Origin: Solen grandis | Taxonomy: Eukaryota; Mollusca; Bivalvia; Adapedonta; Solenidae | Direction of reading: 5' to 3' | DNA length: 64,000 nucleotides | Assembly: GCA_021229015.1 (NCBI GenBank) | Contig: CM037783.1 | Coordinates: forward strand, 24,184,052 to 24,248,051 | Shown here: piece by piece, positions 25,014-37,801 of the stretch | Layout: every line of letters starts with the position of its first letter | Numbering within the stretch: the first letter of the stretch is position 1 | Notes under the pieces: model-generated | What the model was told of the DNA's origin: nothing | Databases searched by the model: none | The model's input: the letters and a program-made list of their open reading frames with translations, nothing else | Translations under genes and position numbers: made by a program

Positions 25014-27763
25014 GAGAAAAAAAAAAATCATTTACAGAACCGATTAAACAAATATGTATGTTACAAACAGGTATGTTACAGTAATGGATAATGTAATAAT
25101 AATGTTTATAGCCATAATTTCTTAGCCAGGTTCGATTATGGCTGATATCCGTCCATTAGGTCTGGAGTTATTGCCCTTGAGTTTATTCTAAGACATAAGT
25201 TAAGGAATTTCACCAAATCCATACAGTGCTTAATGTATAGTAATAGTGCATTTATATTTATATCAGCTGTACTTTTCGACATGCAGAATCCGAATTTTGC
25301 TAAAATTTGCAAAAATGAACAATAAGAACAAAATCGTATTTTGTATACCAAGTAGCCATGGCAACCGGAGTTCTACAAAGATCTTTTGTGAAGTACCACT
25401 TCATGGTCATTTATGCTTAGTGGATTCAGAGATGTCCTTTTTAGCGAATTGCTGATATTGCAGGATGGACAAGTCACATATGATGAAGCTTGCTGGGCTC
25501 TGATGAGCTAAAATAAGAAATAATAAATCCTCTTCATCCATGTCTTAAAGAAAGAAAACTGATGACAGCACTTTAAACCCACGACTTTTTTTAATAAGTG
25601 CCCAAATGAAACCATTTTTATAAACAACCAATGATAGAGTGTCTGAACTGGGGAATTAAAATACAAAAAGAAATCAGTTGTTAAATACACGAGTGAATTA
25701 TAGTGGGTATAAATAAAACAACAAAACCCAACAAAAATGTGTAATTGTTTATTATATGTAAGTAAATTAAACGAAACAATACAAAATAGTAATTAAATGA
25801 ATATGATTGTATTTAATACTAAAATATAACTCTTGCGGTCATATATCATGAAATGACAGTACAAGAACAGTACAAGTAGAATCGCATGATTATAAAATGT
25901 ATAGACAAATTAAAAAAACAACACTTTACGATGATTTAAATTATCAAACATAAATTGCTCCTATTATGCATAAAGATATAAAATGACATACTCGAGTATT
26001 GCATTTGGTTTTGATATGTTGTTAAAGATGATGATGATGATGATGACGGCGATGATGATGAAATTGAAAAGGAAGAAAGATAACTGCACATAGAGTATGC
26101 GAGATATTCACGGTTACCTCCCTTCAGCAAGCCGCTGTGTATCCCAAACAGATTATAATAATTGTAGACTTTTCAACTTTTTTTAATGTCTCTGCACATG
26201 AAGTCGACTTTATTTTCTAAAGAGTCTAGTATAAATGATAATAGCACATGTCTATATAATTATCGGATACAAACATATAAATAAAAGATCTAAATACAAC
26301 TTACAATAGCTGCCATTTAATAATAAATGGACAATTAGTTATTATCTTATTAAATGCTTATAGTTAACTGCTATTTGCATTTTTCAAGTGTACATGTTTA
26401 TCAATGTTGAAATAGTAAAATAAAAATATTTAGATGTACTTGTAAAATGCTTATTTTGATAGAATAAATTTATATACGAGTTCCACATAAAGACAATATG
26501 TATAATAATAATACAATATTCTTGTATAGGTTATGGCCTATGTAGAACGGGTATATATAACTATATCCCAGTCTGATATAGAAGAAATAAGCCAAGTAAT
26601 TTATGTCCAGCTCTTAGAATATGAATCTCATGCTGAAAGATCTAATACTCCAAAAGATGATACCCAAACCTTAAGTGATTTTTGCCATTCCGTCGTGTAC
26701 GCATTTAAGTGTATTCATACTAATGACAGTAGATGATGCAATAAACATTTTGGTAAGTATTTTGTCAATACAAAGAAATTCATTATTTATACATACAAGT
26801 GGAATTTTGGAATCAATTATATTTATACTATTATCTAAAGTTACTGTTACAGTAAACTCAAAAACACAGCCGCAGGATCTTTTTATCCTACATGATAGGA
26901 ATGCAGATACAACAATTTTCACCGTAAAATCTAAAATATTGCACATGGAATTAAGAGTCGACAACCAAAGCAAACAATCATACATATTCGATTTTCATGA
27001 TAAGAATACCAACTTACATTACAAAGTCATCAGTTTTCGTGGGTGACACCTTTTCGTTAATTTCGAAGGTAGTTTCATTCCCGATATTAACACAACGAAA
27101 AAAAGTGCGATTCTTTAATAAGTTACCAAAAGCATATAATCACGAATATATGAATCCACGGAATTGTTTTTTGTCAACGAAAAATTACATCTATACATTA
27201 TGTAAACTGGTATATAATGAACCTCGTTTAACAAACTAAAAATAACACTTTCTAGGTAAAATCTGATTAACCCAGACTGCAAGTCTAACCAATAGTGGTG
27301 ATCCATCTTGAGAAGATGATAGAAGAAAGAAAGAGGAAAATTGTTATAAAACGAACACTTTAAAGTTCCATTAGTTTTAATGGCTGACAATATTTATAAA
27401 AGTAACATCGCGGCATTCCGGGAAGCGATGATTGGAATAATATACCGATAACGGGATATACTCCAAATCTTCCCACATGGTCATTTGGTTACCATTACAC
27501 CCCAAATTTGTAGCCCATTAGAAGCCCTGAAAACTCAGTTTTATCTGCGATTCATTTCAATATAGTACAACTTCTATTTCCTTTTTAACCATGTACAAAA
27601 TAGGCTGAACTTTCTGACAAAATCTAGCGTTTCAAAAATTAAGATGACTTCTAAGTCAGATAGAATTTACTGAGACATTTCTCCAGACAACAGAGGCCTA
27701 CGTTCGCCGCGGTACTCTACAGTCTGTAGAATATTTCTTTACAAACTCTATCCTATGCATATA
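21570..27763. other. Gene-poor AT-rich region
   Basis: No gene is supported over about 6 kb. Overlapping frames on opposite strands at 21592-22162 and 26671-27046 lack recognisable domains and coding bias. Visible simple repeats are (GA)n at 23132-23165, an A run with GA at 24984-25017, and GATGAT repeats at 26027-26062. Confidence 0.5.
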
Positions 27764-27937
27764 CAGTCAGACCTGTCCTCAGCGGTCAGTCAAAGTAACA
27801 AGGTAATATGGTCGCTTAACAAGAATGGTCGCTAAATGAGGGTTAAACGTATAACAATGCTAATTAGATGATATTAAAACTGACTGCTAAATGCGGATGA
27901 ACGCTTAATACAGGTGCCGCTAATACAGGTTCAACTG
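27764..27937. mobile_element. Tc1/mariner-type MITE, 174 bp
   Basis: The ends are inverted: CAGTCAGACCTGT on the left and ACAGGTTCAACTG on the right, directly flanked by TA on both sides (27762-27763, 27938-27939). TA duplication is the hallmark of Tc1/mariner insertion. The inside contains repeated GGTCGCTTAA/GGTCGCTAAA/GCCGCTAATA strings and no frame, so it is non-autonomous. Confidence 0.75.
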
Positions 27938-28526
27938 TAATCATATTCACTGTTTTCTTAATCCTGCAATGTCTCGAAGATGCTTTTATCCAAGGTCCTT
28001 GAGTTCTGGAAATATCCATTTTCACTGTACACAGTACTCTAAACGCACGCAAATTACACAACCATTTTCTTCTCCACTGAAGTGTGATAATATAAAAGCA
28101 CATCATAATTATAATAAACACTTTACAATAACATTTCTGGCGTTCACGGTAAACATATAATATTTGAATACATCAAATTACAATCTCCTAGATGTACAGT
28201 ATATATAAATAATCACAGTCAGTATACACTAGCAGCGATCAGATGTTATTTCATGCATAGAACAAGGTAATTGCACTTAAACTAGACAATTTAAATCGTC
28301 TCGAACATGATAATACTTTCCATGAAAATTGAAAAAAAAATCTGGATCGTGTTCTTTACTTCTTAGATAAATGTCATCTCCGAGTTTAAAAAAAAATACG
28401 GTCAAAATCAGAATGTCATCTAAGAATCTTTAAAAAACAAGATACGTTAAAATTAGGACACAATTTTCTGAATAAAAATATAAATGTAGCCTTTTTCGTT
28501 GTTTACTGCTGTTGCACCAAATTCTG

Positions 28527-28788
28527 ACATGACTTGACTTGACTATTTGGGTTTACCGTCGCTTCGACAGTATTTCAGTCATATAGCGACGTCCAGCTAA
28601 TTACAGGTGGAGGAAGACCCCGAATGCATGGATGCATCCGGGTAGAACCACCGACCTACCGCAAGCCAGCTTGGAGGCTTCCTCACATGAAAATCTGAAT
28701 GACCCTGCCGGGATTCGAACCCACGCGGTGAGGGGCTGAGTGAGTGTTAAAGTCAGCGACTTTACCCTCTCGGCCACGGAGGCCCCGA
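28527..28788 (-). mobile_element. tRNA-derived SINE, family 1, full length
   Basis: On the minus strand it starts GGGGCCTCCGTGGCCGAGAG (A box), then has the B box GTGGGTTCGAATCCCGGC, the family body and the tail GACGGTAAACCC. A 9-bp near-direct repeat (CAAATTCTG at 28518-28526, AAAATTCTG at 28790-28798) flanks it as target-site duplication. This is the best-preserved member of the family in the window. The tRNA-like head is not a functional tRNA gene. Confidence 0.88.
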
Positions 28789-29836
28789 CAAAATTCTGCT
28801 AATTTTCAATGAAAGAAGGCTTTAGTAACACAACATACCTACCATATATTCCTTTGTTCTGAATGCAATAAATATACTAAAATGTAAGATAGCATTCTCG
28901 CATATAAAGGAAATATTAAAATTATTGTTCTAAATAAGATAAGTATAAAATATCCATAAAGTACAACTGAATATGTATTGGAGAATATGCAAATTACTAT
29001 TTATGACACCAATTTTAAAGAAATTAAGTAATGGTAAAGCAGTTATATATGATATTCACTGCAATGGTAGGCTACGTTATGGCTTTTCAACAACGAATAA
29101 AGACCATCAAGTTCTCTAAAAAGACTTGGCTCTAAGTGCTAGCACACTTATCTTTAAAAATGTAGGAGCATTTAAATAAAATAACCTTTCTATCTAACAA
29201 AATTTGCTAAAAATGACATATCCTGAGATTTAAGAAGGGAAACACGTTTCATGAATTAGTCCGTCAGTATTAAAGAAGAGCTTGCAACTTAGAGTTTAAC
29301 ACAATTTATCAGTCTTATTTTCCGAAATATTCAATTAAATGACACATGTAAGTTACCTTTCTTACAAAATTTGCTTAAAATGAAATATTCTGGTATATTT
29401 GAATCAAAACGTTTCATAAAATACATCCCTTATTAAAGTAATACTTAGAGCTAAGCAAAATTAGTGAAATCAGCGTTAGCTGTGAATAGTGAGTACTATT
29501 CCTTCACTGAATGCAATGCAATTCACTACTAATCCAGGTAGTAATGTTATCGATTTATTCCTCAACTATGTCATATTTCAGAAAACACTCATAAACATTA
29601 AAATCATGCAATGTTTACCTTTGCTAATCCGAAAAAAATAAGCAGATTTTAATCAGTTTCAGCAAATAGGATTAGAAATTTTTACATCCGGATTTGTCTC
29701 GGGGGTGGGGGGGGGATCAGGCGGATATTGAAGAATGAACTACATTGTACTCAGATATGTACACGCTTGAGTTGTCAAAATGAATTCTTAAAACAGATCT
29801 GTTTGCCACCTTAAAATAGAAAACTTGGGACACTCT
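28789..29836. other. 3' flank of the copper transporter, no other gene
   Basis: AT-rich sequence downstream (minus strand) of the transporter stop codon, probably including its 3' UTR. A G-rich run lies at 29701-29716. No other gene was seen. Confidence 0.45.
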
Positions 29837-31641
29837 CTATTCAAACTCGTCTTTAATAGACTGGTGTCGCATAATCTCTCTACTGATCGGTTTAAATCTA
29901 CTAGATGAAGTAGATTCACTTCTACTAACTTTACTCAAAGTCCGTTTAGCTGAACGATTTCGGTCTGGGGCATTTCGGAGTTCAACATTGCCTAATAATG
30001 AGGACGAACTCGTCTTCGATTTGTTGCTTCGTAAACTTCCGCTTAAATCCGTCAGAATGGAATCGTTTATCACTTTACTCGTGCTTCTAAACCGACTGAA
30101 CGATCTAGAAAGGGAAGCTGTGTCAGTTGTTAACAAACTGTCTGTCCTTGTTTTGTCTTCAGGATTGGCTAGTTGATCATCAGTATAGTCATGGACACAA
30201 TCTTCCATGAACCTATAGCTGGGGTCAGCGTCAGTCCGTTTTATCCAGACTACGTCTGTACCACCATCTGATTGGTCAATCTTTTGACCCCCGGGAAGTC
30301 TAGTATCTTTACTAACCAACAAATTATCATCAAACACGGATTCATTCTCAAACAACATGTTGCCGTCAACAGGCGAACAATCTATAGTGCGGTATCGCCA
30401 TGACGTGGACCGCTGACTTCTATTGCGTCCGCGCTTTGTAAACGTCACTTGCGTTACGTCATATTCATGTGACGTCATAGCGTCCGAGATAGAATTGGCG
30501 ATAAGGGGTTTGAAAGCGCCGTATCCGACGGCAGCCCCGACGACGACGGACACAAGAAGCCAGATGTTCATTGTCATCACACACAACATCATGAAGTAGC
30601 CTATCAGGACTCGAATCATTTGGATAACACTTTGGCCTATCTTCTCACCACACGTCATCCTGGCAGTACCAAAACACGTTGATCTGAAAATACAATGTTC
30701 ATATATCAATTTTATAGTATGTTTTTGTTTTGTATCGATACTGACCTGTTTAAGCTATTTGCCCATAAAATGAGTATGTTACGCGTAACGTTATGAAGTT
30801 CCCCTCCTAATTTCAAATATCCTACGTTTTCATATTACCAAGGGGGTTACTGACTGGTCAATTTAAGTCAGCAAATCATACAGAATATTGCCGATCCGAA
30901 CCTCCAGTGAAATGGTCTTAAAAACTTAACTACGATCTAAGGCTAATATCCATAGATCATACTGACACCCCTACAGAACCAAAAGAGTACATCTTGGATT
31001 TGAGCATGAAAATCATAATTAGAGCTATGTGGAGTTGATTATTTCAAGAAAATTAGGACTACTCCTCAATTCTCGGAAAAACTAACAATGGAATGTTCAA
31101 ACTCAAATATTTTACTCCTGTCCCTATTCTTACAATATCAAGTGCTCATACTTTATTGAGTTTGGCCTTGAATAATAAAACACATGTACAGTTTTTATTT
31201 TCGAAAATACGGGGTATATGACCTATTTAAACTCTTGGCAAAATATTAGTATGTTTAATGCTTGAAACGCGTGACGTTTTTAAGTTCCCCTCCCAAACGT
31301 GAAACGATAATTGTTATTTAAGGTGTTTGTCCTGTAATTCACTTCTGGTAAGGTCGACAAACACCGCTATCGTCATCGTCAACTTAACCTCTACCGAGAT
31401 AACCCAATGAAACATTAGGAAACCTTGGTTATCTCTGTTAAAGGGCATGAGATCAGAAATGTAGCGGAACCATTAAAGGGGCTATACCTAAAAGGTTGCT
31501 GTAAACAGAAGTAACGGTTTAGCATATATACACACCCATTGTCGTTCTCCATTGCTCTGTTTCTAAGGAAGCGAAGATATTCGTGCAGGCACTCGTACAC
31601 CACGGCCGCTATTATGGCCGCCAACATGGCCGCTGTCAGAC
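29837..31641 (-). CDS. SLC31A: CTR-type copper transporter, 5'-incomplete, long C-terminal tail
   Basis: Two minus-strand exons are seen: 31641-31536 and 30683-29837 (stop TAG). They join in phase (GG|A). CTR proteins are trimeric plasma- or vesicle-membrane channels that admit Cu(I). The first exon encodes membrane segment 1 (GLTAAMLAAIIAAVVYEC, then LHEYLRFLRNRA). The second encodes segments 2 and 3: QMIRVLIGYFMMLCVMTM with the M-x3-M copper motif (MLCVM), and LLVSVVVGAAVGYGAF with the G-x3-G packing motif. Both motifs are diagnostic of the family. After segment 3 there is a tail of about 220 residues, Ser/Arg/Asp-rich, with a DDNLL acidic dileucine-like motif. Family members usually have a very short tail ending in a His/Cys cluster, and no such cluster is seen. 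The Met/His-rich N-terminal exon is not found upstream and may lie in the N gap at 32088-32187 or beyond. The exon 31641 acceptor predicts a phase-1 upstream donor. Confidence 0.85.
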
Positions 31642-32087
31642 CTAGTGAAAGACCGGAAATGTTGTCAACGATTAAAAAATATCACTGACTCTTGGTCTAT
31701 TTATATATTTGTTATACTTGACCATTCGGTTATATGCGTACATAAATGCGCTATCACACCCTATACCAGTTTGGCAATACGGTATATAGTACTCGCTTTG
31801 AATAAAGCTCAACGGGTCAGTCCTATTCGCTGAATAACGTCAGTATGCAAATGATGTAAAACGAATTTCGTTAACATTGAAATTTACATTGAGGATGCGG
31901 TTCTTGACAAATCTTTAGTTTCCAATCATCAAATATCACATTATGCATGAAACTCAATTTCAAAAACCATATGTTAATTTGAATGACATAGAATGAAAAT
32001 TAGAAATGAAGAAAGTTGAATTTAAAACTTATCTCAATACACGACAGGTTCTTCTGTGTTTCAGTTTCACAATATTAGAACATTGAA

Positions 32088-32187
32088 NNNNNNNNNNNNN
32101 NNNNNNNNNNNNNNNNNNNNNNNNNNNNNNNNNNNNNNNNNNNNNNNNNNNNNNNNNNNNNNNNNNNNNNNNNNNNNNNNNNNNNNN
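32088..32187. other. Assembly gap (100 N)
   Basis: Exactly 100 N bases, a conventional scaffold-gap size, so the true length is unknown. Confidence 0.99.
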
Positions 32188-32543
32188 GTGGTCCAATATG
32201 TTGGATGATGGTATACTGGTTTTAGCATCATAATAAATATGAAGAGCACGTTATAACAGATCTAGACCCTGTAATAATATACATAATAGTCCAGGTACAC
32301 AGATATCACTTTGAGGAGAGCAGTGGTTCACTTCACCCAGGTGTAAATGGGTTCCTGAGACGGCAGTATAAATCAGTGGCAACATGCTGTGGGCTTCCAT
32401 TAGCAGGGAGATTGATGCTTGAAGCGAGATGACCAGAGATAAAAGCTGCTAAATGTCCATGGCATGAAACTTAGACTACAAGATTCCTTTACTTATTACT
32501 TACTATCAATACCTGATCATCACTTGCCAGTAAGTAAATGAAT

Positions 32544-32783
32544 TTAACCCTTTCCCTTATATACTCATTTTGACGCACTCAATAGGTACCACATAAAGCC
32601 TGATCTGTAGAAAACCACAGTTAAACCTTACCAAATTTAATTACAAAATCCTCATTTCCAGACCACTGATGAGCAGCGAACAGCATAAAACCTAATCAGC
32701 CTGCGAGTTACTCGCAGGCTGATCTGGTTTTATGCTGTTCACATAGGTCTTTTCATGGTGTCCTCTATGAGGGAAAGGGTTAA
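32544..32783. mobile_element. piggyBac-like MITE with TTAA duplication, copy 1
   Basis: TTAA at 32544-32547 and 32780-32783 flank a 232-bp element with inverted ends CCCTTTCCCT and AGGGAAAGGG. TTAA target sites and CCC-starting ends are the signature of piggyBac. Inside, 32678-32740 is a nearly perfect hairpin (GAACAGCATAAAACC ... CAGCCTGCGAG-TTA-CTCGCAGGCTG ... GGTTTTATGCTGTTC). It is non-autonomous. A second copy, inverted, lies at 36049-36289. Confidence 0.88.
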
Positions 32784-33279
32784 GAAATAACAGATAAAAG
32801 GCATCAAACTGCAAGCATTGTTTCATGTCATTTGGGAAACAAAGCCCTAAAACTAATCCCTCTCAGTGATTCCTGGTTTGGAGCAAAATGATCTCATGCC
32901 ATTCAAGAAATGCAATGCATAACCTATGGTTCCATAGCCAATAGACATTACCCCTAGACTTAGATGTTAACTAGTACTTACAGTATGATACAAAAGTTAA
33001 TCAATTCCTATATAAATAAAATGACATATGAACATGGTGATTTTCAGGGATTTTTTTATTTTTTTTTAAGTTAGAGTCTAAGTAATTTTCCAACAGTTGC
33101 ATGTATTTGCATGTTCAAATGTTGAAAAGAAAGAAAGAAAAACACACACACACACTTTAAATTATCGTATGACATGGTGTATTTACTGTAAAACCACACG
33201 TTATTATACCATCTCAAATTATACCAGTGCTGTTTACCTTCAACAATCGTTTTACTCTATTTAGCGCACGTTCGTTTGA

Positions 33280-33790
33280 AACAGGCTATATGCCGTGAAA
33301 CGCAGGTAACCACGCGAGTCCTTGAAACAGACTGTAACCTGTAGAAATGAGACGATCCACCGATTTTTTTCTAGGTCAACCCATAGGGTTACCTGCTTTA
33401 GATCTTATACCGCTACCGCTATCATTTGCTAGTAGGTTAAAGCAGTTGGCCGCGTGCCAAGTACTGTGACGGTCGACCGGCGCTGGTGAAGAGAGTTGGT
33501 TTGAGGCTAGCAGAGAGAATTTAACCACGCGAGAGAACAGTTGCGTTAGACGGCGCTCCGTGTATTGGTTTTAGAAAGCCAGTTTATTAACACATGTGCG
33601 TTTACTGGCTACGTTCGTTAAAACTTGGATAAATTCAGCGATATTCTTTCTACAACGGATAAGTTTATTTTCTCTTTGGTTTGTGAAGAAGGGGAGAGTT
33701 ATTGTGATTTGGATACTCAAATTGAATGTGGAATACACATTTTACGTTTGGATACTATTGGGTTTAGGAACGTTTAGTTCTACAGTGTGA
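33280..33790 (+). promoter_or_regulatory. Promoter and 5' UTR region of the PI3K regulatory gene
   Basis: Base composition rises in G+C compared with the flanks, with several CpGs (GACGGTCGACCGGCGCTG; AGACGGCGCTCCG). An in-frame TGA sits directly before the ATG at 33791, fixing that ATG as the first of its frame. A short palindrome, AGGTCAACCCATAGGGTTACCT-like, lies at 33373-33394. No TATA box is evident. The transcription start is not determinable by eye. Confidence 0.4.
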
Positions 33791-36700
33791 ATGAAATCGG
33801 ACGGACGTACCGCCGTTAATCAAGCCGAATTCTGTCACCAGGAAACACAATTTGTTAGCAAGCCGGCTGAAACTTCAGCGGTACTTGCTTGGCAATGTCA
33901 AAATATGCAATACGATATTAAGAGTGAATGTTGTTGTGAATACTGCGTGGATCCCGGTTTACCATCTTCTCTTTACTTGTGCCATCCACAGGGTCCGTAC
34001 AGCGGCACGCTCCCACCGCCGGGCCAGTATATGTCCGATATGGAGGGTAAGTAACGGTCTCTCTCACTTCTTAATGTCTTTATACCTTCTTGAAAAAGTT
34101 TTTTTTCTTCATTTATTTCCTTTTTTTTTAGTTTGCTTTTCATTAATATAAATAGTTTTGTAATGTATAAAAAAATATAGTATAATATATATGGTATATT
34201 AATTATAAAAAAAACGGCAACACTATTATAAATATAGAAAATCCTTTTTAAGAATATTTCAACATGTTCTTCATTGAACTTCTGATTTTTTCTAGATCTG
34301 ATATACTTTTGTTAGTCTTAAATATAATAATTATTTTAGGAAAATTACAATTCAGTGGTTTTTTTTCATTATTTTTTTTTTTATTAGAATTTGAAAGATG
34401 TACTATAAGTCTTTTATTTAATAAAAAAAAATGCATATTGAATAAACTAACCTGTAAAAGGGATTCAAATCAAATTTTTACCCAACTTATTTCTTGTCCT
34501 GGCCCCATATTCCCCAAAATTATATTTTGTGCTTAAGCATTTTATGCTTATTAATAACAAAATACATGTATGACCATATGAGTCTTTAGGGATTTGATCA
34601 TGATATTTTAGGTAAAGTACAAACTTAAGTATTTTCTAAGATTTGATTTTAGTGATACCCGAGTTACCACTTATGTTACTTGAATACAGTATATGGGAGG
34701 ACTTAAAACACGTTCGGAAATCATTGTTTAAGATTCAACTTTTCAAAACTCTAGAGAGAACTATAAACCCTGCAGTTTCTTAACATGGTTTCAACTAAGA
34801 TTATGCATTTAAAAAGAGGGTAATTTTTAGTTTTTGGTGTTTTATATAATGTTAAGTGAGGTTTTGATAATGTTTTTATGTTGACTAAATGATTACTTAT
34901 CTTCAAGCTACTTTTGCTCAGGAATTTCAAAATCATTTGATAAGTTGAGATTGAAGCGAAATAAGAAGAAAAAGATAATGGAACTGGAGAAACTGTGTTA
35001 AAATATAACCTAACAAAAACTACACCCCCCACAAAAAACAACAACAACTAACAGATGCTGGGGTTCATGTTTTTAAGTCGCGCAAGAATGCAATCACATG
35101 GCTTACACGCTGAAGCTCCTAGTCTAGCAACTCCTACACATTAAGGGGAACAAAATCTTGGGGCCGACTTCTATAAATAAACACAACCAATTGCACAACA
35201 GGGCAAGGGCAGCGCTAAAGTGCATTCACAGTTATTATGATGGGGCTTTGCAAGGGAGAAATTACTGCTAGATTTCACCAGGGGCTGACTGGTATTCAAA
35301 ATATAGCTTTTCTGGGGTCCCCCTTTTGAAAATCGTCGAGGCGAAAATTTGTAACTATCAGGCAGAGAATAAGAGACATTTTAACATATTCATCGTTTCG
35401 GTAGAATGAATAAACTCTGGATGGAAATGCGGTTAATGTATTACAAATCTGTAGAGACTTGGATTAGCCAAATGTCGGTTAAAATTTCCAAGATGAATAT
35501 TTTAAGTCTGAAGGGGCACTTTTTTCCTCTTAAAATGACTCACTCTTAATATTGAAATAGTCAACAATTTACGTGTTTTTTTCTGGCACAAATGATTGTT
35601 CCAACTGATAATTCAGTTGTTCCACTAACCTATACACTTTGTGTTTCTTGAAGAAAATTAAAAAAGAATCTCTTTTTTACCCCGTAATAAACAAGGACTC
35701 TTAAGTGAATATCCTGTTTTCAATAAATTAGATTACGTAAAGGTTTGGTCATTTTTTTTATTTCAATTAACAGGTACTAACTTTAAAAACTGTTGAACTT
35801 GTATATCTTTTTTAAAAAATATTGTTATAACAGATGAACGTAACTTATAGTCCATCATTGGTTATTAAATTTGGTCAGTTTTATTGTTTGCCGTTTCCTT
35901 CCAGTGTTTTTTTTTTTTTTTTTTTTTTACCTTCTGCTTCAGTTTCCAGCGATATACCAGAATTCATTATCCTGTTATAAAACCATAGATAAAAAGAAAT
36001 ATACCGTTATCCTTGTGAAGGAGATTCTGATTGTTGATGCTTAGCTTGTTAAGCCTTCCCTCATAGAGGTAACCATGAAAAGACCTATGCAAACAACATA
36101 AAACCAGATCAGCCTGCGAGTAACTCGCAGGCTGATCAGGTTTTATGCTGTTCGCTACTCCTCAGTGGTCTGGAAATGAGGACTTAAGAATTAAATTTGG
36201 TAAGGTTTAACTGTGGTTTTCTGCAGATCAGGCTTTATGTGGTACCTATTGAGTGCATCAGAATGAGTCTATATGAGGGATAGGGTTAATTGTCTAATAA
36301 TGAATCTGTATCAAAGTGTGAGTTACTGAATTAAGTGCACCTGTCCGTGCCTGAATAACAGTAGTGAATGTTACATATATTTTTGAGGCCCGCAAGGCAA
36401 ACTGACTGACGTGCACACGATGGTGTGTGTTTGTGTCATTAACAGAAATGCGGCCATACTTTCCCCGACATGCCTAAGGTATTGCCGCAAGGTGTTCACT
36501 GAATTGGGTTAATGGAGAGACAGGAGAAAGAAAAAAAAATGTCCTTGTGAATTGTTAAAACATATGGCAAGTCTCCATTGTACAAGATGCTAAGTACAAA
36601 GTTGTGTTTTGACATGAGGTTTGCAACCATTTCATTTTTTTTTTAAATCTTTCTGTAGGAAAATATTGTTAGAGGAATATACCATACAGACTCTGAACAT

Positions 36701-37761
36701 AGTTATTTTTAAAAGACGGGGCATGTTTATGAAACAACAGAAGTAGGAAAAGTTTACAAATCCTATATTTTATGTAACATTGTTTTCCCTAATTAAACGG
36801 CAAAAAAAACTCCAACAATTTTAGATATTAGTTAAATAACTTTATCAAAATTCAGAAATGGTAAAGCAGAAATACTATGTATCAACTCACTGTATTGTTT
36901 CTCAAGTTAACAATTTAAGTTAAGCCCTTTTTTATTGAGATAGGTGTAAGAAATACAAGGATTCATTGGAACTCCTTACTTTTCATGTCCAATACAACCA
37001 TGCAGAAATCAATAGAACTGGTATTAATATTGAAGAAAGAAAAAAACAAAACAAAGTGGAAATAAACAGAAAGGGAAAGGTTATACAAACACGAAAAACT
37101 GTTCAAAAAGCAAAATCAAGGACAAAAACTGTTTAAAACATTGATGTTATAACTTATTAACAGGTTTCTTTTTTTTTTTCTTTTTTTTATTAACAGTTTT
37201 CTTCTTCTTTTTTTTCAATGTTGGCGAGGAAAAAGTGGGAAACGATGACCAATAATACAGTATTACATTGTGTTATGTCCAAAATTATATTTTGTGCGTA
37301 TGAATAATAAACAATGATTTTTGTTTAATTTCCAGCAGCGAGTAGCTGCGGAGGGGCTGCATCGGAAAACCATCGGTTTGCAGAGTACAACTTCTCATCT
37401 CTGCAACGCTGCCACCTGTGCGACAAATTTCTGTATGGATTGATGAGACAAGGTGTTCAATGTAGAGGTTCGTACTATAAGAATTTTATTGTGCATTTGC
37501 ATTTGTACTTTATTCAAATTTAAAATCTTATGATTTTTGCAATTAAGATGCCCAATATTTTGAAAATTCTGTGCCATTTTTCTTTTAGATTTTTTGACTG
37601 TGAATTTTTGTATTGGGAAAATAGTGTTAGAAATTAAAAAACATTGGGAACTCATAAGATAATAAAACAATTACATAAATATAGCTGATATATGTTTTAG
37701 ACAATTTAAAATCAGCATCAAAATTGTAAGAATAACACAAATTTCAATATTACATGTATAA

Positions 37762-37801
<40 letters not shown>

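Larger units (their letters stand above)
31642..33279. other. Head-to-head interval between copper transporter and PI3K gene
   Basis: About 1.6 kb between the first visible exon of the minus-strand transporter and the GC-richer 5' region of the plus-strand PI3K gene. It contains the assembly gap and a piggyBac-like MITE. It must hold the missing first transporter exon or its intron, but I found no Met-rich exon with a phase-1 donor on the minus strand in the sequenced part. Confidence 0.5.

Noticed and set aside
28690..28788. tRNA-like box A/box B sequence
   Set aside because: It is the head of a SINE with target duplication and a body. It is not a free-standing tRNA gene. The same applies to 12933 and 54912.
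32067..32249. Minus-strand frame across the N gap
   Set aside because: Openness is artificial because N codons cannot be stops, and the visible residues do not look like a copper-transporter N-terminus.
33791..34046. First PI3K exon as a cryptic SH3 or first C1 repeat
   Set aside because: It has many Cys (SECCCEYC) but neither SH3 signature residues nor the C1 ligand spacing.
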